Positions 1-7,843 of a stretch of DNA of 28,326 nt are shown here, one piece after another. The number at the start of each line of letters is the position of its first letter. Within the stretch, counting starts at the first letter, position 1. Source of the stretch: JBAXRT01 sp037131065. GTDB lineage: Bacteria; Bacteroidota; Bacteroidia; Bacteroidales; FEN-979. The position numbers were made by a program, and so were the translations under genes. The stretch covers positions 1 through 28,326 of the forward strand of contig JBAXRT010000023.1 of NCBI GenBank assembly GCA_037131065.1, read 5' to 3'. The notes beneath the pieces are model-generated. The model saw nothing but the letters and a program-made list of their open reading frames with translations, did not search any database and was not told the DNA's origin.

Positions 1-3
1 CTC

Positions 4-1263
4 ATGAATGTAGAGATAATCAACATCGGCGACGAGCTGCTTATCGGTCAGGTGATCAACTCCAATGCCGCCTGGATGGCAAGGGAGCTGAACATAGCCG
101 GCTTTTTCGTGCAGCAATTCACAGTCATCCGCGATGACCATGATCATATTATGCAGACCTTGTCGGATGCCGGATCAAGGGCATCAGTCGTCCTTATCTC
201 AGGCGGGATCGGGCCTACCAAAGATGACATCACAAAGACCTCTCTCTGTAAGTTTTTCGATACCAGGCTTGCCTTTAATGAAGATGCTTTCCGCGATATT
301 GAGGATATCTTTAACCGCCGGGGGGTCCGGGTAAGCGAACTAAACAGGAAGCAGGCGGAACTCCCTGAAAGTTGTATATCCTTACCCAACAAAATGGGCA
401 CCGCTCGCGGCATGTGGTTTGAGAAGGAGTTTCCCGGAGGAAGGAATGTCATTTTTGTCTCGATGCCGGGGGTCCCCTTTGAGATGCAGGCGATGATGAA
501 CGGGGAGATCATTCCAAGGCTCCGGAAAAGATTCGACACCCCTTCCATTGCCCATAAGACCATCCTTACCCAGGGGATCGGGGAATCCTTTCTTGCTGAA
601 AAGATCGCATCGTGGGAGTCGGCCCTTCCGGAAGAGCTGAAGCTGGCTTACCTCCCCCAGCCCGGGATCGTCAGGCTCAGGCTCACGGGGGCAGGGATGG
701 ATGAGCAAAAGCTCAGAAAAACAATCGAGGATGAAGTTGCTAAACTGGATTCCTTCATTTCTGATTATATTTTCGGCTATGATGAGGACAAGCTTGAAGA
801 GATCGTCGGCAGGATCCTAAAGAAAAAAGGATCCACCATGGGCACGGCCGAAAGCTGCACCGGCGGGTATATCGCCCATCTCCTTACCTCTATCCCGGGC
901 AGTTCAGTATACTTCAGGGGATCGGTAGTGGCATACGCCAACGAAATCAAACAGTCCGTTCTCGGAGTAACCGAGAGCGACCTGGTAAAACACGGTGCGG
1001 TGAGTGAGTCAGTAGCCCGTGAGATGGCAAAGGGCGCCCGGCGGGTTCTTGGGGTTGATTATGCCATTGCTGTCACAGGGATCGCAGGTCCCGACGGAGG
1101 AACCCCTGAAAAACCTGTCGGTACCACCTGGATCGCCATCGCCACACCCAGGGGCCTGATCTCCGCGCATTTCCTATTCGGCGATAACCGCCAACGCAAC
1201 ATCAGGCGGACTGCCCTGCAGGCACTGAATATGCTGAGAAAGGCAATGATCGTAGAAAAATAG
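4..1263 (+). CDS. cinA: CinA family protein (competence/damage-inducible protein, NMN amidohydrolase)
   Basis: The 419-residue protein has the usual CinA length and two-domain plan. The N-terminal MoaB/MogA-like domain shows NIGDELLIG at residues 7-15 and SGGIGPTKDD at 66-75. The C-terminal PncC-type domain shows TAESCTGG at 281-288 and AVTGIAGPDGGTP at 356-368. Members cleave ADP-ribose or deamidate nicotinamide mononucleotide in pyridine nucleotide recycling in the cytoplasm; which activity this one has cannot be read from sequence. The ATG lies three bases into the window, so upstream signals are not visible, but the start matches the family. The stop codon TAG straddles the junction with a heptamer array: its T belongs to the gene and its AG to the first repeat unit. 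The next gene is rpmB, which has its own promoter. Confidence 0.96.
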   Translation: MNVEIINIGDELLIGQVINSNAAWMARELNIAGFFVQQFTVIRDDHDHIMQTLSDAGSRASVVLISGGIGPTKDDITKTSLCKFFDTRLAFNEDAFRDIEDIFNRRGVRVSELNRKQAELPESCISLPNKMGTARGMWFEKEFPGGRNVIFVSMPGVPFEMQAMMNGEIIPRLRKRFDTPSIAHKTILTQGIGESFLAEKIASWESALPEELKLAYLPQPGIVRLRLTGAGMDEQKLRKTIEDEVAKLDSFISDYIFGYDEDKLEEIVGRILKKKGSTMGTAESCTGGYIAHLLTSIPGSSVYFRGSVVAYANEIKQSVLGVTESDLVKHGAVSESVAREMAKGARRVLGVDYAIAVTGIAGPDGGTPEKPVGTTWIAIATPRGLISAHFLFGDNRQRNIRRTALQALNMLRKAMIVEK

Positions 1264-1311
1264 TCGGCAGTCGGCAGGGAAATTCGTCACTCGTCATTCG
1301 TCATTCGTAAA
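1262..1311. repeat. Heptanucleotide array after cinA (about 7 units)
   Basis: On the plus strand two AGTCGGC units (1262-1275) are followed by AGGGAAA and then by TCGTCAC, TCGTCAT, TCGTCAT and TCGTAAA (1284-1311). The first unit provides two bases of the cinA stop codon. The period of 7 is exact within each block. Confidence 0.9.
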
Positions 1312-1326
1312 TATTTCAGCTAATCA

Positions 1327-1358
1327 TTTGGCCGTTTCAAAAAAAAATACGATCTTTG
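1327..1358 (+). promoter_or_regulatory. Probable Bacteroidota-type promoter for rpmB
   Basis: TTTG at 1327-1330 is followed after 20 bases by GATCTTTG at 1351-1358. This resembles the Bacteroidota -33 TTTG and -7 TAnnTTTG elements, with the first two bases of the -7 box not matching. An A-rich spacer lies between them, and the rpmB ATG follows about 37 bases downstream. Confidence 0.5.
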
Positions 1359-1395
1359 CACTCCGTTTTAAAATATCCCATTAATCTGAATTACA

Positions 1396-1635
1396 ATGTC
1401 AAGGATTTGTGAAATAACAGGAAAGACAGCCATGGGTGGAAACAGCGTTTCACACTCAAACCGTAAGACCAAACGGAAATTCAGCCCGAATCTCCAGACC
1501 AAGACCTTCTTCCTTACAGAAGAGAGCCGTGAGATCACCCTGAAGGTATCCGCTGCCGGTTTAAGGAACATCACGAAAAAAGGACTCTATATCTGCGTTC
1601 AGGAAGCCCGCGAAAAAGGCTACCTGAAAAAATAA
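1396..1635 (+). CDS. rpmB: 50S ribosomal protein L28
   Basis: The 79-residue basic protein begins MSRICEITGKTAMGGNSVSH, the conserved L28 start, followed by the NRKTKRKFSPNLQTK segment and the AAGLRNITKKGL core near residues 53-64. L28 is part of the large ribosomal subunit. The gene appears to be a single-gene transcript: a promoter-like element lies about 40 bases upstream and a strong rho-independent terminator starts about 20 bases downstream. In many Bacteroidota rpmB is followed by rpmG and a small DUF4295 gene; neither is found here. The first 20 residues lack zinc-binding CxxC pairs. Confidence 0.97.
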   Translation: MSRICEITGKTAMGGNSVSHSNRKTKRKFSPNLQTKTFFLTEESREITLKVSAAGLRNITKKGLYICVQEAREKGYLKK

Positions 1636-1656
1636 TTTTCTAGAATTGACAGAAGA

Positions 1657-1688
1657 TGCTGTTACCCCGCTGTAACAGCATTTTTTTT
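1657..1688 (+). terminator. Rho-independent terminator of rpmB
   Basis: A perfect 9-bp stem, TGCTGTTAC (1657-1665) with GTAACAGCA (1672-1680), closes a 6-base loop and is followed directly by eight T residues (1681-1688). Confidence 0.9.
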
Positions 1689-1758
1689 ATCAGTTTTCAG
1701 GGTAATAAAAACCTCATCTTTTCGTTAATATTTAAGCCAGCCAAGCTTTTAACCCCTG

Positions 1759-2418
1759 ATGAAGAAATTATTCCGGATCGTTGCTCTTTACCTGTTCGTT
1801 TTTTCCGGAATCATACAGATCCAGGCCCAGGAACCCGTGGATGACGAATCCCTGGTCCAGTTCTCAGGGATCACCATCACTGCCGACAGCCTGAATCCGG
1901 TCCCTTACACGAAAATCTACGTGAAGCAAAGCCATCGCGGAACCAATAGCGATATGAGCGGGTATTTTTCCTTCGTGGCTCATAAAAACGATTCCGTCCT
2001 TTTTTCAGCCCTCGGGTATAAAACCACCACCTTCATCATCCCCGACACCATTACAAAAAACCGTTACTCACTGATCCAGCTGATGACAGCCGACACACTG
2101 ACCCTCACGGCTGCTTTTATCTTCCCCTGGCCCTCGCTGGAGGACTTTAAACGGGCTTTCCTCGAAACCAAGATCCCTGACGACGAGATCGAGATCGCCA
2201 GAAAAAACCTTACTGCCTATGATATCCGCATGAAAGCGGAGGGTTACCCTATGGATGCCCGGATGAATTACAACAACTGGATCGATACCCAGACCAGTAA
2301 GCTTTACTATTTCGGACAACAGCAACCCTTTAACATCTTCAATCCCTTTGCCTGGGCCAAATTCATCAAAGCCTGGAAAGACGGAAAATTCAAACGAAAG
2401 GAAGAACGCCTGAAATAG
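1759..2418 (+). CDS. Secreted carboxypeptidase-regulatory-domain protein
   Basis: This is a 219-residue protein with a signal peptide (about residues 1-23, ending IQIQAQ). A short beta-sandwich of the CarboxypepD_reg type follows at about 35-110, with the typical GTNSDMSGYFSF and SVLFSALGYKTT strings. The rest (110-219) is charged and matches no family I recognise. Such proteins occur in Bacteroidota next to TonB-dependent receptors, whose own N-terminal domain is of the same type. The receptor gene starts 9 bases after this stop and in the same frame, so the two are surely co-transcribed. No catalytic motif is visible. An envelope accessory role for the neighbouring receptor is inference from context. 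Confidence 0.85.
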   Translation: MKKLFRIVALYLFVFSGIIQIQAQEPVDDESLVQFSGITITADSLNPVPYTKIYVKQSHRGTNSDMSGYFSFVAHKNDSVLFSALGYKTTTFIIPDTITKNRYSLIQLMTADTLTLTAAFIFPWPSLEDFKRAFLETKIPDDEIEIARKNLTAYDIRMKAEGYPMDARMNYNNWIDTQTSKLYYFGQQQPFNIFNPFAWAKFIKAWKDGKFKRKEERLK

Positions 2419-2427
2419 ATCCCGGAA

Positions 2428-4854
2428 TTGAAGTCAGCACCCATCACCGTCCTAATTCTCCTCCTCGGTTTGACCCTTCAATCCCTGGCCCAGGAGGCTA
2501 CTCTATCCGGAAGGATCCAGGGCAGGGAAGAGGAACCCGTTCAGTTCGTCAACCTTGCCGTGAAAGGGACCACGCTGGGCACCTCAACCGGCAAGGACGG
2601 GAGTTTCACCCTGAATGTTCCGGCCGACCGCCCTGTTACCATCCTCATCTCATTTGTAGGATACCAGGATGATTCCTGTACGGTGAACCTGGCACCGGGA
2701 GAGAAAAAAGAGCTGAACTTTACCCTGAAGCAAACCGCCACCGAGCTGACCTCCATCGAGGTGAAGGACCAGCAGCTCCGGACCAGCACATTCAGCCGGC
2801 TCGACCCGAAGACCGTGAGCTTCATCCCCTCGATCAATGCGAGCGTTGAAGATCTGATCAAGACCCTTCCGGGAGTCTCCTCCCGGAACGAACTCAGTTC
2901 GCAGTACTCGGTAAGGGGCGGAAATTTTGATGAAAACCTTGTCTTTGTCAACGACATAGAGATCTACCGGCCCTTCCTTGTCCGGTCGGGCCAGCAGGAG
3001 GGACAAAGCTTCCTCAACCCCGACCTTGTCTCAGGGATCTCCTTCTCTGCCGGTGGATTCGATGCCAAATACGGGGATAAGATGTCTTCGGTCCTCGATA
3101 TCAAGTATAAAAAACCTACTGAATTTGCCGGTTCTTTTGATGTGAGTCTGATGGGAGCCAATGCCCACGTGGAGGGGGTCTTTGCAAAAAAATTCTCTTT
3201 CCTTCTCGGGGTGAGATACAAGACCAATGCCTACCTTATCAAGGGACTTGATACCAAAGGAAATTACAAGCCCCGCTTTTTCGATGTCCAGGGAATGCTC
3301 AATTATGAGGTCAACAAGAAGTGGGAGATCTCTGTACTTGGAAGTTTCACAAACAACTCCTACAAGCTGATCCCTGAAACAAGGGAGACCAGTTTCGGCA
3401 CGCTGGACGAAGCCTACAAGATCATGATCTATTTCGACGGACAGGAGGTCGATCGATACCAGAACTGGCTCGGGGCACTCACCCTTACCTACAGACCGAC
3501 ACAAAACCTTCGCCTGCGGCTGATCTCCTCCTTCTACCAGACCCATGAGGCGGAAACCTATGATATTTCTGCTGAGTACTGGCTTGGGAAACTGGAAACC
3601 TTTCAAAACAGCGGCGATGGCGGACAGGTGACCGAGATCATGGGCGTAGGAGCCTATCTGCAGCATGCCAGGAACTATCTCGATGGAACGGTATTCAACG
3701 TGGAACACCGCGGTTCATGGGAAAAGAACAACATCCAGCTACTCTGGGGGGCGAAGTACCAGCATGAGTTCTTTAATAACATCATGAATGAGTGGGAGCT
3801 CCGCGATTCTGCCGGATACTCCCTTCCAAGGCCTTACGATTCGCTGGGCGCAATCTTCCCTCCGCATGATTCCCTTTACCTTACCGGAGTGATCACAAAC
3901 AACAATACTGTCAGCACCAACAGGGTCTCCGGGTTCATCCAGAACACCTGGACGTTTAAAAACAGGAAAAATGATATTTCACTTACGGCAGGCCTCCGGA
4001 TGATCTACTACGATTACAACAACCAATTCTCTCTGAATCCACGCGTAAACCTCTCCTTCAAGCCTCACTGGAAACGGGAGGTGGTTTTCCGCCTTTCCGG
4101 AGGTTATTACTCCCAGCCACCGACATTCCGCGAAATGACCGACCTCACAGGGAACATTGTCCCCGCGCTGAAAGCGCAGACCGCCATCCAGGTCGTTGCA
4201 GGGAGTGACCTCTATTTCAAGGCCTGGGGAAGACCCTTCAAGTTCGTGGCCGAAGTCTACTACAAATACCTTCAGAACCTGATACCTTATGAGATAGACA
4301 ACCTGAAGATCCGCTATTACGGCACCAACGATGCCTACGGCTATGCCACCGGCATCGATTTCAGGATTAACGGCGAGTTTGTGAAGGGGGCAGAATCATG
4401 GGCCAGCATTTCCCTGATGAAGACCGAAGAGTACTTTGAAGGAGCCTGGACTCCGCGCCCAACCGACCAGCGGCTCAACCTGGCCATCTTTTTCCAGGAT
4501 TATATCCCGAAATTCCCCACGTGGAAGGTAAACCTGACGCTGATCTACGGAACCGGGCTTCCTTTCGGACCGCCCGACTCACCAAGGAAGGATCAGACAC
4601 TCAGGATTCCTCCGTACCGCCGGGTGGATATCGGCCTTTCAAAACAGATCATCGGGGAGAGAACGAAATTCAAATCGGGAAATCCTTTCAAGGTATTCCG
4701 TTCCATATGGGTCACCCTTGAAGTCTTTAACCTTCTTGCTATCAACAATACCGTATCCTACCAGTGGGTAACCGACATCAACGGCAAGGAGTATGCCGTT
4801 CCGAATTATCTCACTCCGAGGATGTTCAACCTTAAACTGATCGCACAGTTTTAG
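2428..4854 (+). CDS. TonB-dependent receptor with N-terminal carboxypeptidase-regulatory domain
   Basis: The 808-residue outer membrane receptor has a signal peptide (residues 1-21, ending LQSLAQ), a CarboxypepD_reg-like domain (about 24-105, with GTSTGKDGSFTLNV and ISFVGYQDD), a plug domain (about 120-225, with IKTLPGVSSRNELSSQYSVR) and a beta-barrel to the C-terminus, which ends in Phe. It imports an unknown ligand using TonB energy. The start is TTG: an in-frame TAG, the stop of the previous gene, lies four codons upstream, and no ATG lies between it and the signal peptide. The end overlaps by 3 bases the convergent C69 reading frame. No SusD partner follows, so a siderophore, metal or peptide substrate is as likely as a glycan. 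Confidence 0.93.
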   Translation: MKSAPITVLILLLGLTLQSLAQEATLSGRIQGREEEPVQFVNLAVKGTTLGTSTGKDGSFTLNVPADRPVTILISFVGYQDDSCTVNLAPGEKKELNFTLKQTATELTSIEVKDQQLRTSTFSRLDPKTVSFIPSINASVEDLIKTLPGVSSRNELSSQYSVRGGNFDENLVFVNDIEIYRPFLVRSGQQEGQSFLNPDLVSGISFSAGGFDAKYGDKMSSVLDIKYKKPTEFAGSFDVSLMGANAHVEGVFAKKFSFLLGVRYKTNAYLIKGLDTKGNYKPRFFDVQGMLNYEVNKKWEISVLGSFTNNSYKLIPETRETSFGTLDEAYKIMIYFDGQEVDRYQNWLGALTLTYRPTQNLRLRLISSFYQTHEAETYDISAEYWLGKLETFQNSGDGGQVTEIMGVGAYLQHARNYLDGTVFNVEHRGSWEKNNIQLLWGAKYQHEFFNNIMNEWELRDSAGYSLPRPYDSLGAIFPPHDSLYLTGVITNNNTVSTNRVSGFIQNTWTFKNRKNDISLTAGLRMIYYDYNNQFSLNPRVNLSFKPHWKREVVFRLSGGYYSQPPTFREMTDLTGNIVPALKAQTAIQVVAGSDLYFKAWGRPFKFVAEVYYKYLQNLIPYEIDNLKIRYYGTNDAYGYATGIDFRINGEFVKGAESWASISLMKTEEYFEGAWTPRPTDQRLNLAIFFQDYIPKFPTWKVNLTLIYGTGLPFGPPDSPRKDQTLRIPPYRRVDIGLSKQIIGERTKFKSGNPFKVFRSIWVTLEVFNLLAINNTVSYQWVTDINGKEYAVPNYLTPRMFNLKLIAQF

Positions 4855-5330
4855 TGCACTACTTTGTACCGGTCACCGGTTCCCTCAATCATCTTCCGTT
4901 CCCAATCCTTCCCGTAACCCGGTTGAGCCGGCTTTTTAGGGATCCCTTTCCCGTTTCCGTTATCAAGAAGCCGGGATCCCTCCGAAGGCATGATGTTCCC
5001 GTCCTTGAATTTCATGAAGAGGAACTGGTAGAATTTCTTCCAGTCAGCCACCAGCTGGTCGCCTGTTTTTACCGAAAAGGAGGTTAGCTTCGAGATGGCT
5101 TCACCGGGATTGCTCTTGTACAGCCCCGCTACAATGACATCAAGACTGTCGCTCTCGCGGATGAACCTTTTTTCAGGAAAGGCTTGGTACTTCCTTCCCC
5201 CCGGATGGTTCACGTTTTGCCGGGAATGGCCGAGGTTGTTTCCCTGGTTGAAATTCCAGAAGCCGGAGGTTTCCGCCATTTGAACCACGAACCATTTTCC
5301 CACGCCAAACCCCGCGGGGTCCGATTTATT
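4851..5330 (-). pseudogene. C-terminal part of C69 dipeptidase, downstream of an in-frame TGA
   Basis: This stretch continues the reading frame of the dipeptidase gene with no shift after the TGA at 5331-5333. It encodes about 159 residues that look like the family's C-terminus: the FWNFN string, then KTGDQLVADWKKFYQFLFMKFKDGNI, LLDNGNGKGIP and PAQPGYG. No second stop or frameshift is seen. The part just after the TGA (QGNNLGHSRQNVNHPGGRKY) looks less like my memory of the family than the part near the end. A GTG at 5301-5303 could start an isolated product, but an orphan C-terminal piece is unlikely to be functional. The alternatives are a recent nonsense mutation, a sequence error, or real readthrough. 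Confidence 0.75.
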
Positions 5331-6584
5331 TCAACAGTCCACGGGGGCAACAAGCCACCCGTCGGCATCATCCACTCCGAACCAGAAGATCCCTCCCACC
5401 GGATCGGGCAGCCAGGAGCGCGATTGAGCTACAAACACATAGCCGGTCTGCTGGGTTGCGATGGCCCTTTCATGAAGATAGGTCACACTGTCGATGGTGA
5501 ACTCCATCGGGCGCCAGCGGTAAGGAGAGGCATAGGGGCCCGCACCCAGGCCATCGCGCATTTCCATCGGAGTATCTTCGTAATGATCCCTCATGGCGGC
5601 CATCACCTCAGGAAGGGAGACCAGGGAATCGGGTTTTACCCACAGGGGAAGCCGGTTGGTGACAAAGTTAGCAGGGTTGACAGACCCGTCGGGATAACCC
5701 GGATTCCTTTGCAGCTTTCCCAGGGCATAATCAGTATAGGCCTGGCTATTCCTGATCTCAACGCTGACTTTCCGGAAGAAAGACCAGATCCGGGCATCGC
5801 AGAAGCGGGCTCCCCCGAAATTCAGGGGATTATAGACATCTGAAAAAGAGAAACCGGCATCCGACCCTTTATAGAAACCATGATCCTTGGCAAAAGAGAT
5901 CACATCAGGAGAGTGGTAGCAATCCTGGTTTAAATTGTTCCAGTCATTCTTCTTCTGAAATGGGAAACGAGTGATCCGTGCCTGGTTGGCATGACCGCTC
6001 ACATATCCGTCGGGAACCCGGCGGGCAACCCAAACAGCCCCCTTTTCATATTTTCCCTTGCCAATCAGCTCAAGGATCCAGGCTTCATCTGGATCGGAAA
6101 TTGCAAAAGACTCCCCGGAGGTTGAATAGCCGTAGGTTGAAACCAGGTCTGTCATCACCCGTATCATTTCACGGGCGCTCCCCGACCGCTGGAGGCCGAT
6201 CTTCATCAGCGATCCGTAATCGAGAATGGCCCCGGGCTGCGACGACAAAGAGTCAAGTCCTCCCCATGTATCTTCACCAATGGCTACCTGGCGTTCGTTC
6301 ATGAAGCCAATAACTGTGAATGTAACCGGAACCTCCGGGATCTGCCCCATCAATCTTCCGTTCTCATAATGGAAAACATCCAGCATGCTTCCGGCAGGGT
6401 TCCTTTTCCCCGGATAGAAAAAAAGCGCACCGTACCGGGTATGCGAATCGGCAGCATAGGTGATCATGACCGAGCCGTCTTTACTGGCGCCTTTGGTGAC
6501 AATCAGGTTGGTGCACGAAAATGCAGTAAAGGATAAAAGGGACATTCCTGTTAATAATGATATCAGGAGAGATTTTTTGCTCAT
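5331..6584 (-). CDS. C69 family dipeptidase, N-terminal 417 residues (frame interrupted by TGA)
   Basis: The product starts with a signal peptide ending near AFS, followed by C24-TNLIVTKGASKDGS, the family hallmark in which the exposed Cys is the N-terminal nucleophile of an Ntn-hydrolase fold. YAADSHTRYG (about 44-53) and GEDTWGG (about 103-109) are further family motifs. Members hydrolyse dipeptides in the periplasm or outside the cell. Bacteroidota homologues are about 540-600 residues, so this frame is short by about 160 residues, and these are found in the same frame after the TGA (4851-5330). The catalytic N-terminus is intact. The gene follows rocD by 18 bases on the same strand and is probably in its operon. 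At the TGA, homologues as I remember them read Cys-Gly, so a GGA to TGA change would explain it. Confidence 0.85.
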   Translation of the reverse strand: MSKKSLLISLLTGMSLLSFTAFSCTNLIVTKGASKDGSVMITYAADSHTRYGALFFYPGKRNPAGSMLDVFHYENGRLMGQIPEVPVTFTVIGFMNERQVAIGEDTWGGLDSLSSQPGAILDYGSLMKIGLQRSGSAREMIRVMTDLVSTYGYSTSGESFAISDPDEAWILELIGKGKYEKGAVWVARRVPDGYVSGHANQARITRFPFQKKNDWNNLNQDCYHSPDVISFAKDHGFYKGSDAGFSFSDVYNPLNFGGARFCDARIWSFFRKVSVEIRNSQAYTDYALGKLQRNPGYPDGSVNPANFVTNRLPLWVKPDSLVSLPEVMAAMRDHYEDTPMEMRDGLGAGPYASPYRWRPMEFTIDSVTYLHERAIATQQTGYVFVAQSRSWLPDPVGGIFWFGVDDADGWLVAPVDC

Positions 6585-6602
6585 GTTTATTGAAAAAGTC
6601 CC

Positions 6603-7826
6603 TTATTCAAGTTCCTTGATCGATCTCCTGATGATATCTACCGCTTCAAGGACCTGCTCTTCGGTTATTACCAATGGCGGTGCAAAGCGGATAATATGAT
6701 CATGGGTAGGTTTTGCAAGCAGCCCGTTGTCGCGCATCTTAAGGCATACATCCCAGGCGGTCTTCCCGTTGAACGGCTTGATCACAACTGCATTCAGCAG
6801 CCCTTTTCCCCTGACCAGCTCGATATAGGGCGATTTGATCTTCCTAACCTCTTCACGGAAGATGACTCCCATCTTCTGGGAGTTTTCTGCTAGTTTCTCG
6901 TCCCTGATCACACCGAGGGCAGCCATGGCCACCTTCCCGGCGACCGGGTTCCCGCCAAAGGTCGATCCGTGTTCACCTGGCTTGATGACCATCATGACAG
7001 GATCATCGGCAAGTACGGCGGATATGGGGTAAACCCCGCCCGACAAAGCTTTCCCAAGGATCAGAACATCCGGTTTGAAGCCTTCCCAGTCGCAGGCGAG
7101 CAATTTACCCGTCCTTGCGATCCCGGTCTGCACCTCATCTGCAATGAACAGGACATTCTTCGCTTTACACAGATCATAAGCCTTCTTGAGGTAACCGTCA
7201 TCCGGGACGTAGACTCCGGCTTCACCCTGGATCGGCTCCACCAGGAAACCGGCAACATCGGGATCTTCCAGCGCCTTTTCAAGGGCTTTAATGTCGTTGT
7301 AGGGAATGATGATAAACCCGGGCGTAAACGGACCGAAATCCTTCCGTGCAACCGGGTCGGTCGACATGGAGACAACTGTGATCGTACGTCCGTGAAAGTT
7401 GTTCTCACAGCAGATGATCTTCGCCTTGTCCTCCGCGACTCCTTTGACCTGGTATGCCCATTTCCGTGTCAGTTTCAGAGCGGTTTCATCACCTTCAGCC
7501 CCTGTGTTCATCGGCAGCACCCGCTGAAATCCGAAAAATTCGGTGATGAACTTTTCGTAAGCCCCGAGAACATTGTTGTAGAATGCCCTGGAGGTCAGTT
7601 CAAGGGTTTGGACCTGTTCGATAAGGGCAGATGTAATCTTTGGGTGGCAATGACCTTGGTTAACTGCCGAGTAGGCAGAGAGAAAATCATAGTACCGTTT
7701 ACCCTCCACATCCCACATGAATACGCCCTGGCCTTTAGCGAGGACAACAGGCAGCGGATGGTAGTTGTGAGCTCCGTACTTATCCTCGAGCTCCATGGCC
7801 ACCTTTGAACTTTTGATCTCAATCAT
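6603..7826 (-). CDS. rocD: Ornithine aminotransferase
   Basis: The 407-residue class III PLP-dependent aminotransferase begins with EDKYGAHNYHPLPVVLAKG, diagnostic for ornithine delta-aminotransferase. The cofactor site is visible: D230-E231 in ADEVQTGIARTGK and the Schiff-base lysine K259 in LGKALSGG. The enzyme converts ornithine and 2-oxoglutarate to glutamate semialdehyde and glutamate in the cytoplasm, linking arginine and proline metabolism. The start is supported by a GGGAG-like ribosome binding site about 9 bases before the ATG, unusual in a phylum that mostly does without one. It lies 17 bases after a secreted T9SS protein gene and 18 bases before the dipeptidase gene, all on the minus strand. 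Confidence 0.96.
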   Translation of the reverse strand: MIEIKSSKVAMELEDKYGAHNYHPLPVVLAKGQGVFMWDVEGKRYYDFLSAYSAVNQGHCHPKITSALIEQVQTLELTSRAFYNNVLGAYEKFITEFFGFQRVLPMNTGAEGDETALKLTRKWAYQVKGVAEDKAKIICCENNFHGRTITVVSMSTDPVARKDFGPFTPGFIIIPYNDIKALEKALEDPDVAGFLVEPIQGEAGVYVPDDGYLKKAYDLCKAKNVLFIADEVQTGIARTGKLLACDWEGFKPDVLILGKALSGGVYPISAVLADDPVMMVIKPGEHGSTFGGNPVAGKVAMAALGVIRDEKLAENSQKMGVIFREEVRKIKSPYIELVRGKGLLNAVVIKPFNGKTAWDVCLKMRDNGLLAKPTHDHIIRFAPPLVITEEQVLEAVDIIRRSIKELE

Positions 7827-7843
7827 AAAAAATCTCCCGGAAT

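Noticed and set aside
3031..3708. 225-codon open frame on the minus strand
   Set aside because: It is antisense to the first TonB receptor, with no signal, motif or promoter.
4868..4880. ACCGG/CCGGT hairpin at the convergent gene ends as a terminator
   Set aside because: The stem is only 5 bp, there is no T-run, and it lies in coding DNA of the dipeptidase tail.
5307..5333. Selenocysteine site with SECIS element at the dipeptidase TGA
   Set aside because: The downstream hairpin is only a short GC palindrome without a recognisable SelB-binding loop, the family is not a known selenoprotein family, and a GGA to TGA change is simpler. Kept only as something to test.
5184..5843. 219-codon open frame on the plus strand
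   Set aside because: It is antisense to the dipeptidase gene, has no family features, and its codon pattern mirrors the minus-strand gene.
6969..7808. 279-codon open frame on the plus strand
   Set aside because: It is the complement of ornithine aminotransferase, whose motifs are unmistakable.
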